Assembly (NCBI RefSeq): GCF_003846175.1
Contig: NZ_ML123044.1
Coordinates: 1,524,535-1,588,534 of the forward strand
Origin: Streptomyces sp. ADI95-17
GTDB lineage: Bacteria; Actinomycetota; Actinomycetes; Streptomycetales; Streptomycetaceae
Reading direction: 5' to 3'
DNA length: 64,000 nucleotides
Under the pieces are notes generated by a model. It ran no database searches. It had not been told where the DNA came from and worked only from the letters and a program-made list of their open reading frames with translations. Numbering within the stretch: position 1 is the stretch's first letter; the number at the start of each line of letters is the position of its first letter. Of the stretch, positions 51,951 to 59,795 are shown in pieces. Both the position numbers and the translations under genes were made by a program.

Positions 51951-52385
51951 ATGGTCGCTTCCACGGTATCCCCGCCCTGGACATACACCCTCCAACTCCC
52001 GCAGGATCCCCGCGCACCGGGCGTCGCCCGCGCCACCCTCCGCAACGTCCTGCGCGTGCACGGCATGCATGAACTCACCGAGGTCGCCGAGCTGTTGGCG
52101 AGCGAACTGGTCACCAACGCGTATCTGTACTCCTCGGGCCCGTACTCCCTCCGCCTGCGCGATGCCGGGCGCGGCCGGGTCCGGCTGAGCGTGTGGGACA
52201 CCGATCCGCGCATCCCCGCCCCGTTCCGGTGGGGCATGCCTCCGCCGGAGGAACTGGCCGAGCGGGGGCGGGGGTTGTACCTCGTCACTCTGTACGCGGA
52301 GTGCTGGGGCGCGTACCCCATGCGGGGCGGGTTGCCGGGGCAGGGCGGGAAGCTGCTCTGGGTGGAGTGTGCGGCGAAGGTGTAG
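51951..52385 (+). CDS. RsbW-like ATP-binding protein
   Basis: 144 residues, ATG 51951. HATPase_c fold of anti-sigma-factor kinase type: N-box ELLASELVTNAYLYS, G1 VWDTDPRIP, G2 RGRGLYLVTLYAECWG. No HisKA domain. Such single-domain proteins are encoded divergent to, or beside, XRE-DUF5753/DUF397 pairs and are presumed to interact with the regulator. 211 bp separate its start from that of the divergent regulator. Functional class is sure; phosphotransfer partner unknown. Confidence 0.92.
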   Translation: MVASTVSPPWTYTLQLPQDPRAPGVARATLRNVLRVHGMHELTEVAELLASELVTNAYLYSSGPYSLRLRDAGRGRVRLSVWDTDPRIPAPFRWGMPPPEELAERGRGLYLVTLYAECWGAYPMRGGLPGQGGKLLWVECAAKV

Positions 52386-52602
52386 AGGATCCGCCGACAC
52401 GCCAACCGCGTCCCGGGCCTCATGGGCAGTACGCCAGGCACCACAGTCGCAGTTCGTTGTTGCCGCTTGTCGTCCCGCGCCTGGTGCGTGGCTCGAACTG
52501 GGCAGCATGGTTCAAGAGCCCAACTACGTTCGGGAGCTCCGGAATCGGCCACCGCCCGGGACCTGCCAGGCACAAGGAGCCGGAACAAAGGAGTACTTGG
52601 AC

Positions 52603-53454
52603 ATGCGTCCCGTCCCCACCTGCATCCTCGGCAACAGCGAAGCCCCTCAGGTCCTGCATGGGCATGCCCTCGACGCGTACGTCCAGATCGGGTCTCTGAG
52701 CAAGGTGCTCACCGGAACCGCGCTGGCCCGGCTGGCCGCCGCGGGGGTGCTGCGGCCGGATGACCCGGTGGAGCGGTTCCTGCCCGTTCCGCGGGGCACC
52801 GGCATCACCTTGGAGCACCTCGCCCGGCACACCTCGGGGCTGCCGCGACTCCCGCCGCGCGTGAGACGGCGCGACCCGTACGCCGCCTTCGACGATGCCG
52901 CCCTGCACGCCGTGCTCCAGGGGCTGGACACCCTCGCCACCGCTGCCCCGGGCGATACGGAGGAGTACTCCAACCTCGGGTACGCCGTCCTCGGAGCCGC
53001 GCTGGTTTCCGCCGCGGGTATGCCCTACCAGGAGCTTATGGACCACTACGTCCTTGCCCCTCTGGGCATCACCGAGGTGACGAGCGCTCCGCCGCCGGAC
53101 AGACGCCTGTGCAGCCGCGGGCTGTTCGGCCGCCCGCGCCGGCCCTGGACCATGAGCGGCGCCGTCCTCCCCGCCGGCGGGCTCTGGGCCACCCCGCGGG
53201 CCACCGCCGATCTGGTGACCGCGCTCCTCATCGACCGGAAACTGGGGGAGCCCGCCCTGTCCTGGCAGCGGGCCGGCACCCTGCTCTGGCACAACGGCGC
53301 CACCGGCGACGCCTCCGTTTTCGCCGGGGCCGTGCCGGACGGCAGATGGGTGCTGGTCCACCGCCTCACCGGTCAGGCCGACCGCACCGACGAACTGGGC
53401 ATCGAACTCCTGCGCCGGGCCACGTCCGGCGACCCCGCCGACAGCAGGACCTGA
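52603..53454 (+). CDS. Beta-lactamase-family serine hydrolase
   Basis: 283 residues from ATG 52603, with AAAGGAG upstream (an in-frame TTG six bases earlier is too close to it). SxxK at S31-K34 in GSLSKVLTG, YSN at Y122-N124 in EEYSNLGYAVLG, and HNG in LLWHNGATGDAS. The order and spacing are those of class C-like esterases/DD-peptidases (penicillin-binding-protein family). No signal peptide, so cytoplasmic, as in many Streptomyces serine hydrolases. Substrate unknown. Shorter than typical (about 380), the N-terminal strand region being reduced. Confidence 0.87.
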   Translation: MRPVPTCILGNSEAPQVLHGHALDAYVQIGSLSKVLTGTALARLAAAGVLRPDDPVERFLPVPRGTGITLEHLARHTSGLPRLPPRVRRRDPYAAFDDAALHAVLQGLDTLATAAPGDTEEYSNLGYAVLGAALVSAAGMPYQELMDHYVLAPLGITEVTSAPPPDRRLCSRGLFGRPRRPWTMSGAVLPAGGLWATPRATADLVTALLIDRKLGEPALSWQRAGTLLWHNGATGDASVFAGAVPDGRWVLVHRLTGQADRTDELGIELLRRATSGDPADSRT

Positions 53455-53547
53455 TCCGCCCCGGCCGAACAGCGATGAGCCGCAGCCGCCAGCCGCAGCC
53501 GCCACCGGAAGCGGCAGCGACCCCGCCCCTGATCCGCCGGAGAGGCG

Positions 53548-54180
53548 CTACCCCCTGTACTCCTCGTACTCCTCCAGCCAAGCCGGGAACTCCGTCAGAG
53601 ACGACAGGACGACGTCCGCGCCCGCCGCCCGGAGTTCCGCCGCGTCGCACGGGCCCGTGGTGACCGTCACCGACAGGGCGCCGGCCGTGCGGGCGCCGCG
53701 TACGTCGCCGGTGTGGTCGCCGACGTAGATGTGGGCGCCGTGCTCGCGCAGGGCGTGGCCCTTCGCCTCGGCCCACAGGCCGCCGATGACCGCGTCGGGG
53801 TCGATGCCGAGGTGGGTCAGGTGGAGTTCCGCGTTGGGGTGGTGCTTCGCGGTGACGACTATGGCGCGGCCGCCGCGCTTCCGGATCGCCGCCATCGACT
53901 CCCGCGCGCCCGGCAGCGCCGGGCTCGGGGTGATGGCGTGTGTGGGATAGATCTCCCGGTAGCGGTCGGCGGTGGCCGCCACCGCGTCGGCCGGGAACCA
54001 GTTCCGCAGCTCGTCCTCGACCGGCGGGCCGAGCCTGCTCACCACCAGGTCGGCATCGATCGGCGTCCCGGTTTCGGCGGAGAGCGCCAGGTAGGCGGCC
54101 TTGATTCCGGGGCGGGAGTCGATGAGCGTCATGTCGAGGTCGAAGCCGACCGTCAGGGGGTGTGAGGGCATGACGTCCAT
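53548..54180 (-). CDS. HAD-superfamily phosphatase
   Basis: 210 residues from ATG 54180 (ATG 54171 possible). Motif I FDLDMTLID with D14 and D16, motif II IVVTAKH, motif IV YVGDHTGDVRGARTAGALS. The cap is short, as in phosphoglycolate phosphatase-like enzymes. Substrate not determined. A repetitive EEYEEYRG closes the C-terminus. Divergent from the siderophore import operon, with the iron box in between; it may therefore be transcribed from a nearby but separate promoter. Confidence 0.9.
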   Translation of the reverse strand: MDVMPSHPLTVGFDLDMTLIDSRPGIKAAYLALSAETGTPIDADLVVSRLGPPVEDELRNWFPADAVAATADRYREIYPTHAITPSPALPGARESMAAIRKRGGRAIVVTAKHHPNAELHLTHLGIDPDAVIGGLWAEAKGHALREHGAHIYVGDHTGDVRGARTAGALSVTVTTGPCDAAELRAAGADVVLSSLTEFPAWLEEYEEYRG

Positions 54181-54249
54181 TGTCGCGGGAGCGGGCGCCG
54201 GGTCCGTCCCCCGGTGCGGCCTTCGGGCCCGAAACGACGGTGCTTAGAC

Positions 54250-54268
54250 TTAGCCAAGCCTTACCTTC
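54250..54268 (+). promoter_or_regulatory. Iron box (DmdR/IdeR operator)
   Basis: TTAGCCAAGCCTTACCTTC matches the IdeR/DmdR-type iron box (TTAGGTTAGGCTNACCTAA) at most conserved positions. It lies 48 bp before the first permease start, so the siderophore importer is likely repressed under iron sufficiency. Confidence 0.75.
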
Positions 54269-54315
54269 GCATTGTTATTCGCCATTTGATGTTCTTCGCC
54301 ATCTGATTGGGTCCG

Positions 54316-55326
54316 ATGTCAGCCGCCGCACCACGCCGCTCCAGACGCGCACTCGCGACGGCGGCGGCCGTCGTGGCGCTGCTCGTGGCGGTACTCCTCA
54401 GCCTGGCCGTGGGGGCCCGTTCCATACCCCCGTCCGAAGTGTTCGACGTGCTGCTGCACGGCGGGCATTCCGACAACGCCGAAGTCATCCGGAACATGCG
54501 CGTGCCGCGCACCCTGATCGGGCTGATGGTCGGCGCCGCGCTGGCCATCGCGGGCACGGTTCTCCAGGGCATCACCCGTAACCCCATCGCCGACCCCGGC
54601 ATCCTCGGCATCAGCCAGGGCGCCTCGGTGGGTGTGGTGCTGGCCATCGCGTTCGCCGGGGTGCACAGCCTGACGGGGTACGTGTGGTTCGGCTTCGCGG
54701 GGGCGGCGATCGCCTCCGTCGCCGTGTACGCGATCGCGTCGAGCGGGCGCGGCGGCGCCACCCCGGTGAAGCTCGCGCTGGGCGGTGCCGCCATCAACGC
54801 GCTGCTGGTCTCGGTGGTCTCGGCGGTGCTGACGACCAAGGCGTCCGCGCTGGACGAGTTCCGGTTCTGGCAGGTCGGATCGATCGCCGGGCGCGAGGCC
54901 GATGTGGCCCAGCAGATCTGGCCGTTCCTGCTGGTGGGGGTCGTGCTGGTGCTGTCCGTGGCCCGCGGGCTCGACGCGCTGGCGCTCGGCGAGGACGTCG
55001 CGAAGGGGCTCGGGCAGAACGTCGCGATGGTACGGGTGGTCGGCGGTGTCGGTGCCACGGTGCTGACCGGTGTCGGTGTCGCGGCGGCCGGGCCGATCGC
55101 GTTCATCGGGCTCGCCGTCCCGCACATCGCCCGCGCGGTCGTCGGCTCCGACCACCGCTGGGTGCTGCCGATGGCGGCGCTGATCGGGCCCGTGATGCTG
55201 CTGGTGTCGGATGTGATCGGCCGGATCGTGTTCCCGCCGAGCGAGGTCCCGGCGGGTGTGATGACAGCGCTGATCGGGGTGCCGTTCCTGGTCGCCCTCG
55301 TACGCCGAAAGGCGGTGCCCGCATGA
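54316..55326 (+). CDS. Ferric-siderophore ABC permease 1 (FecCD family)
   Basis: 336 residues, ATG 54316; TTG 54307 is an in-frame alternative. About nine to ten membrane helices. FecCD signatures: NMRVPRTLIGLMVGAALAIAGTVLQGITRNPIADPGILGISQGAS, and GPIAFIGLAVPHIAR, where the ATPase coupling loop sits. It forms the membrane channel with the next permease. First gene of a four-gene operon, each pair overlapping by 4 nt, under the iron box. Full length. Confidence 0.95.
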   Translation: MSAAAPRRSRRALATAAAVVALLVAVLLSLAVGARSIPPSEVFDVLLHGGHSDNAEVIRNMRVPRTLIGLMVGAALAIAGTVLQGITRNPIADPGILGISQGASVGVVLAIAFAGVHSLTGYVWFGFAGAAIASVAVYAIASSGRGGATPVKLALGGAAINALLVSVVSAVLTTKASALDEFRFWQVGSIAGREADVAQQIWPFLLVGVVLVLSVARGLDALALGEDVAKGLGQNVAMVRVVGGVGATVLTGVGVAAAGPIAFIGLAVPHIARAVVGSDHRWVLPMAALIGPVMLLVSDVIGRIVFPPSEVPAGVMTALIGVPFLVALVRRKAVPA

Positions 55327-56405
55327 GCGCCGGTACGAAGGTCCGGGTGCGGCCCGCCGGGTATCAGGTCGTACGGATCGGGACGCGGGGGAGGTTCCTG
55401 CTGCACCGGCGGGCGGCCCTGGTCGCCGCCGCCCTCGTCGTGCTGCTGGCCGCCGTCTGTGTCGCGTACCTCTGCGTCGGCGAGAGCTTCGTCGCGCCCG
55501 GCGAGGTCGTGAAGGTGGTGCTGGGGCAGCCGTCCCCGGACGAACTGGTCGTGGGCACGCTGCGGCTGCCGCGGATGACGGTGGGGCTGCTGGTCGGCGC
55601 CGCCTTCGGGATCGCCGGTGCGCTGATCCAGACCGTCGCCCGCAACCCGCTCGCCAGCCCCGACATCATCGGCATCAGCCAGGGCGCGAGCGCGCTCACG
55701 GTCGGCGCGATGACCTTCGGCATCACCTCGTACACCGTGCTGCCCTACCTCTCCGTGATCGGCGGGGTGGCCGCTGCGGCGCTCGTGTACGTCTTCGCCT
55801 GGCGGGGCGGGCTGCACGCCACCCGCTTCGTCCTCATCGGCATCGGCTTCGCCATCGCGCTGCGCTCGGTCACCACACTGTTCCTGACGAAGGGCGACTA
55901 CCTGGTCGCCCAGCAGGCACACATCTGGATGACCGGCTCGCTCAACGGCCGCGGCTGGTCCGAGGCCGCGCCGATCGGCTGGACGCTGCTGATCCTGCTG
56001 CCCGCCGTGCTGTGGGCGGCCCGCGCCCAGCGCACCGTATCGATGGACGACGACACCGCGACCGCGCTCGGGGTACGGCTGGGGCGGGTACGGCTGGGTC
56101 TGGTCGCGCTCGGCGTGGTCCTGGCGTCCGTGGCCACCGGGACGGCCGGGCCGGTCGACTTCGTGGCGCTCCTCGCCCCGCAGATCGCCCGCCGGATGAC
56201 CCGGACCGCGCAGATCCCGCTGCTCTCCTCGGCACTGCTCGGCGCGGTGATCGTGGTGTTCGCGGATCTGCTGGCGCGCAGGCTCTTCTCCCCCACCGAA
56301 CTGCCGGTGGGCGTACTGACGGCGGCGGTCGGCGCCCCGTATCTGATCTGGCTGATCATCCGCGGTCAGGGCGGCGGTCGCGGCCGTAGTGGAGGCACAG
56401 CATGA
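55323..56405 (+). CDS. Ferric-siderophore ABC permease 2 (FecCD family)
   Basis: 360 residues from ATG 55323, overlapping permease 1 by ATGA. Same family: [45 protein letters not shown], and [20 protein letters not shown]. The heterodimer of this and permease 1 forms the transmembrane pore, coupled to the ATPase encoded next. Slightly longer than permease 1 because of a basic N-terminal extension. No frame problems. Confidence 0.95.
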   Translation: MSAGTKVRVRPAGYQVVRIGTRGRFLLHRRAALVAAALVVLLAAVCVAYLCVGESFVAPGEVVKVVLGQPSPDELVVGTLRLPRMTVGLLVGAAFGIAGALIQTVARNPLASPDIIGISQGASALTVGAMTFGITSYTVLPYLSVIGGVAAAALVYVFAWRGGLHATRFVLIGIGFAIALRSVTTLFLTKGDYLVAQQAHIWMTGSLNGRGWSEAAPIGWTLLILLPAVLWAARAQRTVSMDDDTATALGVRLGRVRLGLVALGVVLASVATGTAGPVDFVALLAPQIARRMTRTAQIPLLSSALLGAVIVVFADLLARRLFSPTELPVGVLTAAVGAPYLIWLIIRGQGGGRGRSGGTA

Positions 56406-57274
56406 GTTCGATCCCGACGTCCGGCAGCACGGAGACCGCCACGGCGAAGGCCGCGGAGACCGGCCGGCTCACCGCACGGGAGCTGACGCTCGCGTACGAG
56501 GACCGCACCGTCGTCGACTCGCTGGACCTCGACATCCCGGACGGCCGGGTCACGGTCATCGTCGGCCCGAACGCCTGCGGCAAGTCGACCACCCTGCGCG
56601 CGCTCGGCCGGCTCCTCAAGCCGCGCGGCGGGGCGGTCCTCCTCGACGGCACCGAGCTGTCGAAGATCCCCACCCGCAGGATCGCCCAGTCGATCGGGCT
56701 GCTGCCGCAGACCCCGGTGGCCCCCGAGGCGATCACCGTCAGCGACCTCGTCGCCCGCGGGCGCCAGCCGCACCAGCACTGGTGGCAGCAGTGGTCGGAC
56801 GAGGACGAGCGGGCGGTGACCGACGCGATGGAGCGTACGGACGTCTCCGCGCTCGGCGACCGGTCCGTGGACGAGCTGTCCGGCGGTCAGCGCCAGCGGG
56901 TCTGGATCGCGATGGCGCTCGCCCAGGAGACCGATCTGCTGCTGCTCGACGAGCCGACCACGTACCTCGACATCGCCCACCAGGTGGAGGTCCTGGACCT
57001 GGTGCGCCGGCTCACCGCCCGGGCGGCGGACGGCACCCGCGGCCGGACCGTCGTCACCGTGCTCCACGACCTCAACCAGGCCGCCCGGTACGCGGACCAC
57101 CTGGTCGCCATGAAGGCCGGCCGGATCGTCGCCGAGGGCCGCCCCGACGACATCGTCACGGCCGGTCTCGTACGCGAGGTCTTCGGCCTGGAGGCGGTGA
57201 TCGTCCCGGACCCGGTGACCGGTTCGCCGCTCGTGGTGCCGGGCGCACCGTGGCAGGCCACCCCGGCGCCGTGA
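56402..57274 (+). CDS. Ferric-siderophore ABC transporter ATPase
   Basis: 290 residues from ATG 56402, overlapping permease 2 by ATGA. Walker [11 protein letters not shown] at 55-64, Q-loop LLPQTPVAP, signature [18 protein letters not shown], Walker [13 protein letters not shown], and H-loop VLHDLNQA. FepC/FhuC type. It powers import across the membrane through the two FecCD permeases. The ~20-residue N-terminal Ser/Thr/Ala extension is unusual but harmless. Confidence 0.95.
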   Translation: MSSIPTSGSTETATAKAAETGRLTARELTLAYEDRTVVDSLDLDIPDGRVTVIVGPNACGKSTTLRALGRLLKPRGGAVLLDGTELSKIPTRRIAQSIGLLPQTPVAPEAITVSDLVARGRQPHQHWWQQWSDEDERAVTDAMERTDVSALGDRSVDELSGGQRQRVWIAMALAQETDLLLLDEPTTYLDIAHQVEVLDLVRRLTARAADGTRGRTVVTVLHDLNQAARYADHLVAMKAGRIVAEGRPDDIVTAGLVREVFGLEAVIVPDPVTGSPLVVPGAPWQATPAP

Positions 57275-57349
57275 CCCCGTAACCCCGGCGACCGGCCCGC
57301 CGGCGCATCCGTGCCGGTCCACCACCCCGATCCCCACGAAAGGCATCCC

Positions 57350-58324
57350 ATGGCCACCTCCCTCCGCCGCCGCGGCCTCGCGCTCGGCGCCCTCTCCCTG
57401 GCCGGCGCGCTCACGCTCTCCGCCTGCGGCTCGTCCGACTCCGGTGACAAGGCCAGCGGCTCCGGCCCCGCGAAGACCCACACCGTCAAGACGGCCATGG
57501 GCGACGTCAAGGTCCCGGTGAACCCCGAGCGCGTGGTGGTCCTGGACACCGGCGAGCTGGACTCGGCGCTGACCCTCGGGGTGCAGCCGGTCGGCGGGAC
57601 GCACTCGGCGTCGGAGGACAGCTTCCCCTCGTACCTGCCGGCGAGCCGGACGAAGAACATCAAGCAGGTCGGCGAGATCGCCAACCCCAATCTGGAGACC
57701 GTCGCCTCGCTGAAGCCGGACCTGATCCTCACCAGCAAGGTGCGGGACGGGGACCGTTACGAGCAGCTCCGCGCGATCGCCCCCACCGTGATGACGGAGT
57801 CCACCGGAACGGCCTGGAAGGAGAACTTCCAGCTGCACGCGGAGGCGCTCGGCAAGCAGGCCGAGGCGAAGAAGGTCGTCGCCGACTACGACGCCCATGT
57901 CGCGAAGGTGACCGAGGCGATCGGCGGCAAGGAGAAGGCCGCCGCCACCGAGGTCAACTTCGTCCGCTTCGTCGAGGGTGCCGACATCCGCATCTACGGC
58001 AAGCAGAACTACATCGGCTCGATCCTCGCCGACCTGGGCATGGGCCGCCCCGCGATCACCGACAAGGCCAAGGACGGCTTCTCGTACGACGTGTCGCCCG
58101 AGAAGATCGACCTCGCGGACGCGGACGTCGTCTTCACGTCGACGTACGGCGACCCGGCGAAGGCGGGCGCGACCAAGACGATGAACAGCGGCCTGTGGAA
58201 GGGCCTGAAGGCGTCCAAGGACGGCAAGGTCTTCAAGGTCGACGACCGACTGTGGATCGCCGGCATCGGCTACACCGCCGCGGGCAAGATCCTCGACGAG
58301 TTCCAGGCGAAGATGACGGGCTGA
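57350..58324 (+). CDS. Siderophore-binding lipoprotein (periplasmic-binding type, FepB/FhuD-like)
   Basis: 324 residues from ATG 57350 with GAAAGG upstream. Tat/Sec-like signal MATSLRRRGLALGALSLAG with lipobox LTLSAC (Cys26). The domain is helical-backbone TroA type: RVVVLDTGELDSALTLGVQPVG, LKPDLILTSKVRDGDRYEQLRAIAPTV, and a Lys-rich C-terminal lobe. It captures a ferric siderophore outside the cell. Completes the importer; the siderophore itself is unknown. Its last 13 bases and stop are tandemly repeated at 58311-58349. Confidence 0.93.
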   Translation: MATSLRRRGLALGALSLAGALTLSACGSSDSGDKASGSGPAKTHTVKTAMGDVKVPVNPERVVVLDTGELDSALTLGVQPVGGTHSASEDSFPSYLPASRTKNIKQVGEIANPNLETVASLKPDLILTSKVRDGDRYEQLRAIAPTVMTESTGTAWKENFQLHAEALGKQAEAKKVVADYDAHVAKVTEAIGGKEKAAATEVNFVRFVEGADIRIYGKQNYIGSILADLGMGRPAITDKAKDGFSYDVSPEKIDLADADVVFTSTYGDPAKAGATKTMNSGLWKGLKASKDGKVFKVDDRLWIAGIGYTAAGKILDEFQAKMTG

Positions 58325-58349
58325 GACGACGGGCTGAGATTGCGGGCTG
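58311..58349. repeat. 13-bp tandem repeat including the binding-protein stop codon, 3 copies
   Basis: agatgacgggctg, agacgacgggctg and agattgcgggctg follow without gaps, each followed by the a completing TGA. The first holds the gene's stop (58322-58324); the later two repeat TGA in the other frames. Confidence 0.85.
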
Positions 58350-58598
58350 AGTCGGGGGCGCGGTTCTGGGCGGGGCGGTTCTGGGCGGGGCGGTCGGACC
58401 CCCGGGCGGGGACGGCTGGCTCGGGCCTGGCGAACCCCCGGGCGGGGGCGACTGGCTCAGGCCCAGCGCCCCGGGCGGGGCCTGCCAGCTCAGGCCGGGC
58501 GGACCCCCAGGCGGGTACGGCCGGCTCGGGCCCTGCGAGTTACGGGCGACGACCGGCCGTGCCCAGCGGCCGGAGGCGGGCGGCTCAGCGCCCGGCCG
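58350..58598. other. Spacer with degenerate GC-rich repeats
   Basis: About 250 bp between convergent genes. Contains several degenerate units of the form ccgggcggggacggctggctc and variants (58400-58540). No coding start signals. Confidence 0.55.
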
Positions 58599-59720
58599 TC
58601 AGGTGCGTGGCCGCCGTGACCGCCACACCAGGTAGAGCGCGGAGGCGACGGCCGCCCCCCGCACCACCCACGGCCACATCTCGCCGATCGCGTCGCCCAG
58701 CTGCCCGGTACCGATGGGCTCGCCCCAGCGGCCTTCGGTCCGGCCCCACAGCCAGACCAGGGCGCCCGCCGCGACCACGCCCGGCAGCCCCATCGCGGCC
58801 CACTTCGCTTCCGCGCGGGACAGTGTGCGCGAGCTGTACGCGAGGAGCCAGCCGCCCGCCAGGGCCAGCCAGGAACCCGTCACCACGCCCGCCACCAGCA
58901 GCAGGGCGGCGAGCAGCAGCAGCGGGTGGGAGACGCCGTGGCCGCCCGCCCCGCGCTCGCGCGGGGCGCGGCGGCGCAGTCCCGGAAGCCGGCGCCGCCT
59001 CGGCGCCTCCTCCTCGTCCTCCTCCGGGCCGCCGTCCTCGTCCCCGTCACCGTCCGCCGGTCCGTTCTCCGCCGTGCGCGGGCGCGGCACCGCGTCCCGG
59101 GACGGGGGCGGCTGCATCATGTCCGGGATCTCGACGCCGCCGACGAACCCCGGTACATCGACGCCCTCGCCGAACGGCCCCGGCTCGACCCGCCACCAGT
59201 CGGGCTCGCTCCCGGACGGACCCAGCTCGTCCGTACCGGCCATGTGCGGCGGCGACGGCACCCGGCCGCCCCGTGCCCCTGGTACGCCGGACACCTCGGG
59301 CGCACCGGGTGCATCGGGCGCACCGGGTGCGTCCGGCGCATCGGGTCCGGGTTCCCGCGGCCGCGACGCGCCCTTGCCGGAACCGTCTTTCCGGCCGTCC
59401 TTGCGGAGCATCCCCTTGCGTGGGCGCGGAATGCCCCGCGCCTCCTCCGGCGCGGGCTCCGGCCGCCCCGCGAGCTCCACCGTGCCGTCGCCCGACGCGG
59501 CCGCGGCGGCCACCAGTTCGTCCGGTTCGCCGAGCCTCCCGATGATGCGGCGGACCGCCGCCGGGCTGTCCCCGGACTGCTTTCCGCGCTGCCGGTCGAT
59601 CTCGCCCCGGAGCGTCGAGACCAGCCTCATCCGGGCAGCCGAGGACAGCTGTTGCTGCTGTGCCAGGTCCCCGACCCGGCTCAGATAGTCGTAGACCAGC
59701 TGGTCGCTCTCGATCCCCAC
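58599..59720 (-). CDS. Membrane protein with HAAS-like N-terminal helical domain
   Basis: 373 residues from GTG 59720 with GAGGGGAA upstream. N-terminal helices LVYDYLSRVGDLAQQQQLSSAARMRLVSTLRGEIDRQRG resemble the HAAS/DUF1700-type signalling domain found in membrane-linked regulators. A long Pro/Gly/Asp/Ala linker with PDAPGAP repeats follows, then two to four hydrophobic helices (SHPLLLLAALLLVAGVVTGSWLALAGGWLL, MGLPGVVAAGALVWLWG, WVVRGAAVASALYLVW). Function unknown. Divergent from the helicase-associated gene (75 bp). A long antisense frame over it is a shadow. Confidence 0.82.
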   Translation of the reverse strand: MGIESDQLVYDYLSRVGDLAQQQQLSSAARMRLVSTLRGEIDRQRGKQSGDSPAAVRRIIGRLGEPDELVAAAAASGDGTVELAGRPEPAPEEARGIPRPRKGMLRKDGRKDGSGKGASRPREPGPDAPDAPGAPDAPGAPEVSGVPGARGGRVPSPPHMAGTDELGPSGSEPDWWRVEPGPFGEGVDVPGFVGGVEIPDMMQPPPSRDAVPRPRTAENGPADGDGDEDGGPEEDEEEAPRRRRLPGLRRRAPRERGAGGHGVSHPLLLLAALLLVAGVVTGSWLALAGGWLLAYSSRTLSRAEAKWAAMGLPGVVAAGALVWLWGRTEGRWGEPIGTGQLGDAIGEMWPWVVRGAAVASALYLVWRSRRPRT

Positions 59721-59795
59721 GCGATCGTTCCCCTCTACCGCCCTGCACCGACGGTAGCGCCCTCGGGCCTGTCCGGAGCGACTACCGTGGGACGG

